Of a stretch of 64,000 nucleotides of DNA, positions 1 through 10,765 are shown in pieces (position 1 is the stretch's first letter; the number at the start of each line of letters is the position of its first letter). Position numbers and translations under genes: made by a program. The notes under the pieces were generated by a model. The model saw only the letters and a list, made by a program, of their open reading frames with translations, did no database searches and had not been told where the DNA came from. This DNA is from Siphonodentalium dalli (lineage: Eukaryota; Mollusca; Scaphopoda; Gadilida; Siphonodentaliidae), in contig CP136063.1 of the NCBI GenBank assembly GCA_032622095.1, positions 78,843,980-78,907,979 on the forward strand. The letters run 5' to 3'.

Positions 1-1261
1 CGACTTCGACATTGAAGTTAATGCATTATAATGTATCTGAATAACAACACACAAGTGCCAAGATAAAATCACTGAATCAGCAATAATTTGTAAATACTAT
101 CAAAAATACATTGCGCTGAGAAAAATCAATTGTGTATAGAGCTAGTTATTTGATAAAACATTAGGTATGGCGGTGATTTGGTGGAAGCCGATGTTACCGA
201 AACCAGCCATATCTGAAGTTAAGCTAAACAGACAGTTCTTCAAGATCATTTCCAGATCTTAATATTGCCTACAAATTGGTATGTTTGCTAATTTCAACTA
301 TTATTTTTCAGAAACAAAAGTTAATTGAATTGATTGTCCAATGTTTGGCCTTTCTGAAAAAGCGCATAACCTTGATAGAAAAAGGGAAAGACAGAGCTTA
401 GAATTATTTATATTTGTTTGCTATCCAATATTCTCCTATTACCAGGACAGACAGCACCACATCTTCTCTTTAAAAAAAACCCCCATCGGCTCTATTTGGT
501 GGTATTTAATTCAAAAAGTAGAGTTTTTAATTTCCGGCTAAACATTCCATATTTTCAACAAATGCTGCTAGTTGTTTGTTATATTATCTGTTTTATGTTA
601 TCTATTAAAGGGCTTGCCAAGTTTAATTTATACAATATTGAGGTGATGTTTCTTGACACATTTCATTTAGTTAACAAAAACAGTAACATTTTGAAAAGTA
701 ACCTAAAATGTGGTTCAACAATATAAAATGGGTATAGCTGCAGGTCTATGTTATATTGAATCCTATTTGATGATATCCCGACAATAAAAGAAATAAAAAT
801 GACAGAAATTATCGCCGCAGACAAAACAGGTCCGTACTGTTTTTTGTTGTTGTTTTTTTTTGGGTTTAATTTACTTTTTTTCTGTGTTTTTGTTGTGTTG
901 TTCTGTTTTTAATTTGTAAATTGAACCCAGTGGTTGTTAACTTTGTCACTTTCCGAGGATAAACATATAGGATATCGATAAATACTTACATACGGACTAC
1001 ATATGTTGATGCATATCAATAACAGAAAAATTATCTAAGTTGATACAGTTCTACATAACAAAGATAAAACGGGTCGCGTGTTCGTTACTTTCCATTATCA
1101 TTGGCGAAGTTTATATGCTGAAATCTCACTGTCACACATAGCAAACAAACCTAAATTTCCGGCTCCATTAACACAAATCTATTGAGCACCCAGCTCAGTA
1201 GTTGCAGTACGAAGATTGTATGCGAATGGATGTGTCTATTGGTGAATGATTGGCAATAATT
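1..1261. other. Intergenic DNA, nothing recognised
   Basis: AT-rich sequence with a T-rich stretch at about 838-910. Open frames are short and resemble no protein family I know. No inverted repeats or tandem arrays seen. Confidence 0.5.
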
Positions 1262-1485
1262 GTGCGGGGGTGTCATGGAAACCCAACCACGCACGGACGA
1301 GGGTCGCGGCCACACAGAAGTGCTGATATTAACCCCCTAACTTGCCAGATTAAGCAAAAATTATAATATTGTGCCCGGACAACAGTGACGCCCTCGTACC
1401 ACTAACAAACATACACATATATGTAGCGGAACTACCGTCGACTTAATTCACGAAGAAACCAGGGCGAATCGCCAACACACATTCA
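1262..1485 (+). repeat. Diverged relic of the 51-54 kb fold-back repeat unit
   Basis: This stretch aligns by eye to the 527-bp unit of the element at 51.4-54.2 kb. Shared landmarks, in order, are GGGTGTCATGGAAACCCA, an ACGCACGGA block, TTAACCCC followed by AACTTGCCAGATTAAGC, GCCCGGACAACAG, and a GAATTCACGAAG-type block followed by CAGGGCGAATCGCC. Parts of the unit are missing, so it is an old deleted copy. No terminal repeats or target duplication remain. Confidence 0.7.
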
Positions 1486-2786
1486 CAAATGGTTCTGTGT
1501 AGCTCCGATACCATTAAACGAAAACAACCATCTTCAGATATGTACACACATTTTATCGCATTTGTCTGGAGTATGGGACCCTGAGTTTTTACATTATCTG
1601 GTAATTGGCTCCTCGTTCGTTGCGAAAATTATAATGGCGCATCCCCTCCAAATGGGGTGGTTGTTGTCTTGCTTCCATCCGGACGTAATTAGTGACCTCG
1701 CAGTCTCACTAAACTGACATGCATTCACTAGATTCCATTTTGGAGTTTTCGATTCCTTCATAATATCAAGTGTCACTATGATCGGTGTGGATCAGGACTG
1801 GAGATTGTGTGGTTTCTCACTCCACTCAGATTTTGGCCAAATTTTAACTCTATTCACAGCCATTTATACTTGGAACACGAGTTAATTATTTACACTATAC
1901 GCTTAGAGCATTAAGTTTTCACAATAAACTAGGAAGGATAAACATATGGAAAATCATGCAATTACGTGTAACACATTGAACTGAACAACCGTGCGACATA
2001 AAGTGTAACAGGCTGAACATATACAAAATACCCACAAATAAAGCTATACATGCAAATACGAAAACAACTATGTCACCATTATATAAGAATGTTTTCAACC
2101 AGAGTGTTATTAAGATCGCCAAATTGTTTAAACTATCAGGATTGGTCATTTAAGAAGTTCAAATAAGATTTCTCTCGTCGGTGCGTCGTAACGTGCCTTC
2201 GGAATATATTTTTCTCATAAATGTTCGAGCTGCTGACACCAAAGAATAAGATGGAGACCCATACAGTTTTACAAAATGCGGAAGAACGTTGATACTCCTG
2301 TTTTGTTTGCTTTTCCGTTTCTCCATGTACCGATCTCAACACCTAATTTATAATTGGACGTTCTTATTTTCTAACCATCGTCCCAAACGGCACATTCATA
2401 TATCATGCTATGCAGGTAACTGAGGGTTATACGTTCTTGTTTATTATCTTGTGACATTTAGATAACAATTCGTTTTATAATAGTTTAGACAAATGTGACC
2501 CCGCGTAACAGTTATGATAGGAAAGAACCAGTAGAGAACTTATTCAGTCACAATGGGGTCTGGGAATGAACTTTCTCACATTTCGAGAACTTGAGACAAG
2601 TTTATGAGAATACTGTAAACATTTTGATGTTAGAAATGAGGCACCCATCTTTGCAAATACAGACCATCCACTCACGCCCCATGGTAGATATATGCATATA
2701 TTGATACTGGCCGATTTATAGACGTTAATGTAAGTGGGTCTAAACCCGGTTTAAACTGGAAACGAGAAATCAGCCACACAGCCTAG
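1486..2786. other. Intergenic DNA, nothing recognised
   Basis: AT-rich, with no coding relic, tandem array or inverted repeat that I could identify on either strand. Confidence 0.45.
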
Positions 2787-3670
2787 TTAAGGGGGTACGC
2801 ACGTTTTGCATAAATGCAGCGAAAAATGACAAGACATTTTCAACAAAGAATTTATCGGGATCTATCTAGCGAAAAATCTTGAATTTCACATATCATCTTC
2901 TTTCTATGTAGAATCTGAGTAATTATTAAGAGACAACAAAAACAATGGATTTTAAAGCATGTGAGAGGTTGACAAATTTATTTTATTCTTTGTCTTTTTC
3001 GGTACCAAGAACTGGTAAGATTTCAATAATTTCAGTTAGATTTTTAATTGCATAATATGGCATTATATCCCCATATATTATAATGAAGACTAAAACAGTC
3101 ACAAATATTCCAGCCCAATGAAAACAAATGTTGATATGCAGTGTGGTCCACTCAAGAAGGAGCAATCAACAGGAATTAGGCCACAGTGTTAACAGATATG
3201 GTGGTAAGCTTTTACTTGGTTATGAACCCATGACCCACAACTCATCTCAGCCCAATCAGGCATGGCATACAAATCCTCAAATCCTCAAATCCCCAAAACC
3301 TTAGAACATGAATTATGGACAGTTGCCTTTCATAATGAAAATAATAATTAAATTTCACAAATAAAGAATAATTAAGTCTCCTCTCATGGTCTTGAGATAT
3401 GATATCATGGATATATGAACTGCACTTTTGAAAACAGAAATATTTCACAGAAGTTCTTGGTACCGGAAAACAGAGAAATGTTATATAATTTTCTTGCCAT
3501 AAAAGTATAGTAAATGAGGATATAATATCCAATTGGTCGATGGTTCTTAAATATTGTGTCACAATAATCGCTTGTACCAAATTTCACAAAGATATTCCTA
3601 ATAGATATTTTAAGAACATCCATTTTGAAATACCAGGATTTTTTTTACAAAACGTGCATCTGACCCTTAA
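2787..3670. mobile_element. Non-autonomous DNA transposon with TTAA target site
   Basis: TTAA at 2787-2790 and at 3667-3670 flanks an 876-bp body. The left end reads GGGGGTACGCACGTTTTGCA and the reverse complement of the right end reads GGGTCAGATGCACGTTTTGT, an imperfect terminal inverted repeat. A second internal inverted pair, around GGTACCAAGAACT (about 3001) and AGTTCTTGGTACC (about 3452), extends the palindromic structure. No transposase is present. TTAA duplications are typical of the Kolobok and piggyBac superfamilies; the ends alone do not decide between them. Confidence 0.7.
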
Positions 3671-4061
3671 GACCGAGTCATTCGGTAACTAGTTGGGGAC
3701 AGCATGCACTCAAACAACACAAAGCACAAAACGCAAGCAAACAGAATGGTTCTGGGCCAGTGTTCGAGCTGCTGTGAGCCATCTCAGCCAAACGCGAAAC
3801 ATAAATAGAAATGGCTGACATAATATGACATGTGAAATGGCGAACAGAATGGCTAAAGGCATTTCCACCGACCTGGTATACAAAGAGTCAGACAGTGTAC
3901 ATAGAAGATAGTGGCTTTGGCCTCACGCCGGCGTTGTCGCGGAACTGATTACCATGAATACAGCTACTTGCAGTTACACAAAATTCAGTCACCCGCGGTT
4001 TTAAGGCGTGCGATTAAGTCGCTCTGTATACTGTGGGTGTCCATTTCATATTATTCCCACC
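3671..4061. other. Intergenic DNA, nothing recognised
   Basis: Short spacer between a TTAA element and a fold-back element. No coding relic or repeat seen. Confidence 0.4.
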
Positions 4062-5353
4062 CATCAATACCGGTGTGACTAATTACCGCCCGGGACCGCC
4101 CGGGCGGCCCCACGGGCCCGTGGACACAATATCTCGAAGGTATAACGTAGCGACATGCCACCTGAGGGCAACATAGAAAAATTTACTCGCTCGTCTCCGG
4201 CCGGTCATATTAACCCCACAAATGCCGATATTGGCTAAAAGAGCCTGGGTGATTACTGGTGTCTTCGTGTGTTTTCAGACATATTATTTTGGTGATTCTC
4301 GGTAGTGCAATACACCTGAGTGTTAATTCCATGTATTGACTCGTTGACGCGTCCACGGCCGATGTTATTAACCCCTCAAATTCAGGTAAAATAGTGTACA
4401 AACAAAAGAACCTTGGAACCGCCCGGGACCGCCCGGGCGGACCCATGGCCCCGTGGACACTATATCTCGACGTTATAACATAGCGACATACCTCACGAGG
4501 TCAACCTAGAAAATGTTACTCGCACGTGGGGCCACCCGGGCGGTCCCGGGCGGTCCCAGTGTTCTTTTTGTCTATATACCATTTTATCGGATTTTGAGGG
4601 GTTAATAACGCCGGCCGGAGTCGAGCGAGCGAGTACCATTTTGTAGGTTGACCTCGTGGGGTATGTCGCTACGTTATAACGTCGAGATATAGTGTCCACG
4701 GGCCCATGGGGTCCCAATGTTCTTTTTGTTTATATACCATTTTGTCGGATTTTGAGGGGTTAATAACACCGGCCGGGGTCGAGCGAGAGAGTAATATTTT
4801 CTAGGTTGACCTCGTGGGGTATGTCGCTATGTTATAACGTCGAGATGTTGTGTCCACGGGCACGTGGGGCCACCCGGGCGGTCCCGGGCGGTCCCAATGT
4901 TCTTTTTGTTTATATACCATTTTGTCGGATTTTGAGGGGTTAATAACACCGGCCCATGGGGCCGCCCGGGCGGTTCCAAGGTTCTTTTGTTTATAGACTA
5001 TTTTACCTGAATTTGAGGGGTTAATAATCGGCCGTGGACGCGTCAACGAGTCAATACATGGAATTAACACTCAGGTGTATTGCACTACCGAGAATCACCA
5101 AAATAATCTGTCTGAAAACACACGAAAACACCAGTAATCACCCAGGCTCTTTTAGCCAATATCGGCATTTGTGGGGTTAATATGACCGGCCGGAGACGAG
5201 CGAGCGAGTAATTTTTTCTATGTTGCCCTCAGGTGGCATGTCGCTACGTTATACCGTCGAGATATTGTGTCCACGGGCCCGCCAGGCCACCCGGGCGGTC
5301 CCGGGCGGTCCCCGGGCGGTTCCGGGCGGTAATTAGTCACACCCATCAATACC
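4062..5353. mobile_element. Fold-back DNA element with 10-bp target duplication (family member 1)
   Basis: The body is 4072-5343. It begins GGTGTGACTAATTACCGCCC and ends with the reverse complement, and is flanked by a perfect 10-bp direct repeat CATCAATACC (4062-4071 and 5344-5353). Long arms (about 4072-4440 and 4975-5343) are near-complete inverted copies of each other. The centre holds about three direct repeats of roughly 180 bp, each with a GAGGGGTTAATAAC motif and a CGAGCGAG motif. CCCGGG-rich blocks punctuate the arms. No transposase is encoded. Fold-back elements and Mutator-like elements both make duplications near this length, so the superfamily is open. The termini match those of the element at 51.4-54.2 kb. 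Confidence 0.85.
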
Positions 5354-5406
5354 ATAGCTCATATATTGCATGAATCCGGTACATTTTTCCTCCACTAGGC
5401 ATTTTG

Positions 5407-5840
5407 TAACAGTGTTACAAGTGTTACAAGTGTTACAAATGATTTAAAGTCCCAGTAGAAAACCGCAGCATATTTTATTCCTATACCGTCGCAGTGTAGC
5501 GACATGTTACAAAGCGTTACAAGTGTTACATTATTTCTGAGATACCAGATAGACCGCTCGTAGACGGGTGTTACAAGTGTTACAAATGTTACGAATGATT
5601 TAAAGTCCCAGTAGAAAACCGCAGCATATTTTATTCCTACCGTCTCAGCGTAGCGACATGTTACAAAGCGTTACAAGTGTTACAATATTTTCTGAGATAC
5701 AAGAGAGACCGCTCGTAGATGGGTGTTACAGGTGGTACAAATGTTACAAATGATTAAAAGTCCCAGTAGAAAACCGCAGCCTATTTTATTTCTACCGTCT
5801 CAGTGTAGCTACATGTTACAACGCGTTACAAGTGTTACAT
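5407..5840. repeat. Tandem repeat, period 155-156 bp, about 3 copies
   Basis: The block AAAGTCCCAGTAGAAAACCG recurs at 5446, 5602 and 5757. Each unit is bounded by runs of GTTACAAGT. The last copy is incomplete. It sits directly beside the fold-back element at 4.07-5.34 kb but lies outside its target duplication. Confidence 0.85.
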
Positions 5841-6009
5841 TATTGAGAAAATTGCGAAAACTAAATATGTGCATACACCATACACGGTGGCTATCATTTG
5901 AGGGAAGTGTGCAATCTATTGTCTACAATTATTCAAGCTTGCTGTTCTACGAGGATTATTATGCAAAAGCCAGCGGTATTTAGAATCAATTGCATCGTAT
6001 TTTTAAGTT

Positions 6010-6462
6010 TTAACCCTTTACCCAACAAACCGGCCAGAAACGCCCAAATAAAGCTTCAACGGCCTAAAATATCTTCGGTCTGTCTCAATAACACCATACA
6101 AATATGGATATCATTGGAACCGGTTCAATGACCACATTGTGATGGTTACAGTTATTCCCTGTGCCAATGCATTCTCTTATATATGCGAGTTGACCCTAGG
6201 TCGCCTCGCATATATAAGAGAATGCATTGGCCTAAAAAAACACTTTTTACCATTTTTTCTTACATTCTTTAACAATTTTATAATATTTTCTTACATTTTT
6301 TAACAATTTTTATAATATTTTTCTACATTCTTTGACAATTTTATCATTGTTAATATGTGTTAAGCCAATGCATTCTCTTATATATGCGAGGCGACCTATG
6401 GTCGACTCGCATATATAAGAGAATGCATTGGCACAGGGCCGTTCTGTTGGGTAAAGGGTTAA
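6010..6462 (+). mobile_element. piggyBac-like non-autonomous element, copy 1
   Basis: TTAA at 6010-6013 and 6459-6462 flanks a 445-bp body starting CCCTTTACCCAACA and ending TGTTGGGTAAAGGG. TTAA plus CCC/GGG ends is the piggyBac pattern. Inside are two long palindromes (6159-6233 and 6365-6438), each built from CATTCTCTTATATATGCGAG and its complement around GTCGACC/GGTCGCC. Between them lies a T-rich array of ACATTCTTTAACAATTTT units. No transposase. The copy at 31.8 kb is the same element in the opposite orientation. Confidence 0.85.
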
Positions 6463-7315
6463 GTAAGTGATTTTACTGATATTGAACCATTTAAAGTAAC
6501 AGGGATATTATTAATAATAAATTCAAAATCTGTGTTGTTAAATGTCGATTATACCCTTGAGAAAACTCTCCTGCAGAACTCAATTCCTATTCTTAACTTA
6601 GACTTATACCGTATTACCATTATCATTACTGATCTATCTCTTCCCATCAACATTGTCAGCAGCATTTCGAACACGATGCGTTATTATTATTTCCTTTAAA
6701 AATATAATCAAAAGACCCTCTTATATCTCGCTTACATATGTATTTAATATATATACCATATTAATAACACGTTAATGAAAAGAAGTAGAAAGAATTTAAA
6801 ATAAATATGTTGGACGCCTTTGCGATACGAAGTATTATTCTACATCTCTGAATCAATACAGAAAACACAGGGAAGAGATACACTATCATTATCTATACAC
6901 ATTTGTTCTTTATGTCCTATACACACAATTATACAATGCCATTACCTGACGTATGTATAGCCACCCACCTCGCGACGGTAATAATCGGCTACACGAAACG
7001 ATAGTGATATCTGAATTAAGGATAGTATATCGTACGACATAATATTATATAAATCAGACAGTCGCTCTCTCGCTGGGTGGGATGGATAAAAACTTATTCC
7101 CGGAAACGACTCACATAAGCACACGCTTGATGTCGAATCCGATCCATGATGTTATATTCTGATATGTTGTAGTTTATGTTGAATTTTTCATGGAATAAAT
7201 ACTGTTTAAACCAGAACTCATTTGTGTATAGAAAATATCCTTGCTATACTAAATACTCATTGGCGAGTAGGAATGTTCAGATAATAGGTTCAAAATCACA
7301 TGATCCGCATCGCGC
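6463..7315. other. Intergenic AT-rich DNA
   Basis: No coding relic, array or inverted repeat recognised. It ends at the simple-repeat tail of the minus-strand LINE relic. Confidence 0.4.
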
Positions 7316-7469
7316 TAAATCATATCATATCATATAAAAAAAAATCGTGTTTAGCGCACATATCACCGAGGTTTCAAGGCGCTTGACAACATTAAAATAA
7401 ATAAACAAATTAGAAAAATTACAGTTCAAACATGCGATAATTATGTATCTCGCATTGAAAGCTGGTTCA

Positions 7470-7650
7470 TTAGTTCCACGCCAAAATTTTCAGAATAATA
7501 TTCCGTGAATAAATGAGTTTTCAAAAGACCTTTGAATTCATATCCAGGACAGCTGCGGGTGATCACCTGTAGAGAATTCCAGAGAGTCGGCCCGGCTATG
7601 GAAAACGATATGTCACCGAAATTACGGTCAAACTTCGGGGTGCATTAAGC
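7470..7650 (-). pseudogene. LINE ORF2 C-terminal fragment
   Basis: Minus-strand translation gives FDRNFGDISFSIAGPTLWNS followed by an FKGLLKTHLF block. This is the classic region after the RT domain of LINE ORF2 proteins, where a G(D/R)xxFS..AP..WNSLP motif precedes FK..LK..LF. It is followed downstream by a 3' UTR-like sequence and a short (ATATG)n tail, so it is the 3' end of the relic whose endonuclease lies near 11.6 kb. No start codon; purely a fragment. Confidence 0.8.
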
Positions 7651-7699
7651 TCATTAAGTGCTCTGATCTGGAATGCCTGGGTGGTGGTACATATGCACA

Positions 7700-7925
7700 T
7701 ACATTCAGATGTGTTCAAATGAAGTCACTGGGTCAAACAATTGCGAAGCCAGGGCCATAGCTCTTTCCCCTCCAGAGTAATTCTTAAAACGACTTCTTCT
7801 CCAATACCATCGGGCCGAATGGGTTCATACTTGGTCAGAAGGATTTTTGGGTGACTGGGGTTCAGATTTGTTCAAATGAGGTCACTGGGTCACATGTTAT
7901 CGGAGCCAGGGACATAACTCCAATT
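7700..7925. repeat. Two direct copies of a roughly 155-bp repeat
   Basis: The block TTCAAATGAAGTCACTGGGTC at 7714 recurs with few changes near 7874, each followed by a GCCAGGGCCATAACTC-type block. It sits where the RT palm of the surrounding LINE relic would be expected, so it is probably part of another insertion. Confidence 0.65.
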
Positions 7926-8214
7926 TTTATTAGATTTAAATCCTTGTTCAATTTAACCAAAATAAAACATTAAAAAAAAATTAAACGGAAAAACAATATT
8001 AATTTAGATTTTACCCATTGTTCATTTCTTTGGTGTGATAAATTTTAATTTCGAAATTTGGTTGGGCGAGTCGAGTACCCTGGCGGATGCCCTGGTGAAT
8101 GTTATAAAGTTGTAATTTAGTGTGGTCCAGTTGGTAGGTAATGTGCAATGTTCTATTGTGGTGAGGGGTCGGTGTGTGCGGTTAGAAATGACAGTCTGGT
8201 GAGCTACCCAAAGT

Positions 8215-8410
8215 CATCGACAGTCTTGTCTACATATAGGTTTTATCATAGCTACTGTCCACCCTTGTGGGAAAATACCGCAGTTCAGAATCAAATTAAA
8301 TAATAAAACATAAACTGTCATAAGCATAGCTAGCTGGTCATAACCACTTGCCTTTCCATTTTAAAGCTTAAGTACGGCAGTCTTAATCTCCTCCTCCGAT
8401 ATAGGATTAC
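8215..8410 (-). pseudogene. LINE reverse transcriptase N-terminal fragment
   Basis: The minus strand reads NPISEEEIKTAVLKL, then after an in-frame stop NGKASGYDQ (8335-8360), then a block ending LILNCGIFPQGWTVAMIKPI. This matches the opening blocks of LINE RT, where a 'K.GKA.G.D' motif is followed by 'G.fP..W....i.PI'. A stop and several missing residues show it is inactive. It lies immediately downstream, in the minus-strand sense, of the TTAA element 8415-8986, which split it from the linker fragment at 9009-9312. Confidence 0.8.
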
Positions 8411-8990
8411 TTAAAGGGGTACTGTACGCCATTTTCAATACATTTCGGGTGATAACAACGATCTATTATCGATAATATATAGAAACATAAGTAACTTGAG
8501 TCGAAGGTTAATAGGCTATCCTAAAATTTAATAATTTAAAAGTTAATAATTTAATATAAATTGAATTTATGGCTGGGGCCATAAAATGGCGTAAATTAAA
8601 ATACGAATTTCCGTGTACAAAACGTAATAAAATTATAATGGAGGGATACTGGATTAGTAAACCCATTGCACACACAATCGTTTGAAACATTATGCTGATA
8701 CGGGGAGAAAACTAAAGCCACTCACTGACTAGTGACGATACAATAACATAAATGAGTATATGGGACTAGTATGCATATATAATATAACTTTTATTTGATA
8801 CATTTGGTTGAAAACTGTACAAAAATTACTCGACAACAACAATTTGTATTTTTACATTCCGGTAAATTTGCCATCCGTAACACTACTTCGTACTCAACAG
8901 ACTTTCAAATAATGGAAAAATTGTTACCTTATTCTCCGACTCAGAGACTATAGAAACCAACAACAACATTTGGGTACAGTATCCCTTTAA
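8411..8990. mobile_element. Kolobok-like non-autonomous element inserted in LINE relic
   Basis: TTAA at 8411-8414 and 8987-8990 flanks a 572-bp body (8415-8986). The left end is AGGGGTACTGTACGCC and the right end reads, inverted, AGGGATACTGTACCC. TTAA plus AGGG ends fits Kolobok better than piggyBac. There is no transposase. The element interrupts a LINE frame: linker on one side (9009-9312) and RT start on the other (8215-8410), so it inserted after the LINE. Confidence 0.75.
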
Positions 8991-9312
8991 CTAAGAGCTA
9001 TCCATCATCTAATCATCGCTTACATAACGTCTAAGATTATCAAGCTCTTCGGTGCTGTTCAGTGACTGGAAATGTGCTGGCAATTCGCCAAGACTTACTG
9101 CTGACTCAGATGTTTTGGAATTATCGCACATGCTATGAAGTTTTCCCCAGATACCTATGCTTTCTGTCTGACAAAGATATCTAAGCTCGGAGACATGTTT
9201 TTCTTTCAGACTTTTTATTTTGGAATCCATTATTTTTCTAGAACGCATTCCAGCATGTTTATGTAATTCTGTATTAGTGTCAGATCTATATATTCCCGTT
9301 TTGATATGTTAA
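8991..9312 (-). pseudogene. LINE endonuclease-RT linker fragment
   Basis: The longest frame (9009-9248) runs MRSRKIMDSKIKSLKEKHVS and continues through an IGIWGKLHSMCD block to a LGELPAHFQSL block. This is the basic linker between endonuclease and RT in LINE ORF2 proteins, where a W..l block precedes an F..hF..L block. It continues the KPWFDQDCKQARKQF fragment at 10766-10810 once the 1450-bp Harbinger-like insertion is set aside. Confidence 0.7.
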
Positions 9313-10765
9313 AGGTACGTTCATACGCTGGCAATATTGCACTGCAAACTGCAAAAATGCCATGCCCGATGGTAGTTTAGTTAGCTGGCATTTTTGCCGT
9401 GTGCCGACTAGCTCGTGTTCGGTCGTGTCTGGCTGACAATAATCAGCGATGGTTTGTGATGGCGGTGTGTACCTCTTTGTCGGTCACCACAAAACGATGC
9501 CACTAACAATAATTGCTAGTGTACATGTTGTCCTTGATACGAATTGTGTATCGGGGAGGGGGCATTGATATAGCAGTTGGTTCTCAGCGATTGTCATACA
9601 TACTTAATTATGCATGTATATATACTCTTTTCCGTTATACGCGAGGAATCTCATGACGTGGTATGAAGAGTCCAGAAAGTGATACTTCTCAAGTCAGCAA
9701 TGTGGGAGCTAGGGGAAGGGGCTCACACAGTGTCGCCAACTTAACCAAATGTATATAGGATTTATGGAGGCATGGACTCAGTATATATGAGTACAGTGGT
9801 GATAATGGTTAGTCTTTGGCATTGGTAAAGCATATATATATAGATGTATACAACTATTCAGTCAATTATTATGTATATACGTATATTCTTGGGCTGTTAT
9901 TGTGTAAATTTAGTACTGACATAAAGCATATACAATATACATTCTAACTCGCATGGACAACGCCGGATAGCCCAGTTAGTTAATATATATGAACATTTTC
10001 ATAAACCCATTTCAAGGAAATACTTTAATAACAGGGACGTGTGTCAGGGGTGGATTCACAAACTACAACAGTTGGACCTCGCATGCCTGACACAACATTA
10101 GTTGGAAATTTCCGACCAAAATGAATATTATGTTGATAATTTGATATATCAAACAACAGTATTAGAGTGTGAAATTTGTTGTTTTTAGACTGAAAAACCG
10201 ATTTTTTTTACTGAAATGTAGCAATCAGTTTCGATGTGAAATTCTAATAGTTGGAAAGTTTGATAATACATATAAAGATTAAATAATGTATGTATGTTAC
10301 AAGGGGGGCTTGCGTGCATGCAGTGGTAATTTTTTGGAGTGAATTGCCAATCATGGATGTAAGGTTAGGAATTTGTGGTACAAATTGAAAAACACCAATA
10401 CAAGGCTGGTGGGTACCAATGGGATTTCTCGAAAGTCGGAAAGTCGTCGGTTTTCTTCCTCGAGCCAAGTACTGACCCACCACCTCGTCTCTATGTGGCG
10501 TTTATGGTACTCATTCGTGTATATCAGCAGCATCCCATCGATGGAGCTGGCCGTGACAATCTCAAATTACAAAATATCAAGTGACATTATTTTGACTGGC
10601 CTAAGAATAGCAACACGCGCTGTGTTCTTAACATATTGTAACAACTCAGCGATATCAGCAATCACGCAAAAAAAAAAACCGCTGTCGTACATGATCACAA
10701 CTAACGCTGATTTTGCAGCTGGCATTTTTGCAGTGCAATATTGCCAGCGTATAAACGTACCCTAA
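9310..10765. mobile_element. Harbinger-like non-autonomous element, 1450 bp
   Basis: TAA at 9310-9312 and 10763-10765 flanks the body 9313-10762. The left end is AGGTACGTTCATACGCTGGC and the inverted right end is GGGTACGTTTATACGCTGGC; the match continues through AATATTGCACTGCAAA. A 3-bp TAA/TTA duplication and GGG-type ends are typical of PIF/Harbinger, but no transposase is present. It splits a LINE linker domain. The right end is repeated in inverted orientation at 42226-42465. A plus-strand frame at 10373-10765 runs into the terminal repeat and is not considered a gene. Confidence 0.8.
10095..10240. repeat. Dispersed degenerate repeat, also near 34.2 and 48.7 kb
   Basis: It shares with 34190-34330 and 48700-48830 the order GTTGGAAAT, GAAATTTGTTGTTTTTAGAC, then TGAAATG..NATCAGT. 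Similarity is patchy and the borders are unclear. No function evident. Confidence 0.5.

Noticed and set aside
4210-5070. Minus-strand frames of 74-89 codons in the fold-back element
   Set aside because: They read through the inverted arms and CCCGGG blocks, change between arm copies, and have no domain.
10373-10765. 130-codon plus-strand frame, partly conserved with the 42.3-kb copy
   Set aside because: The conserved part lies in the terminal region of a Harbinger-like element, and the 42.3-kb copy has a different frame structure.
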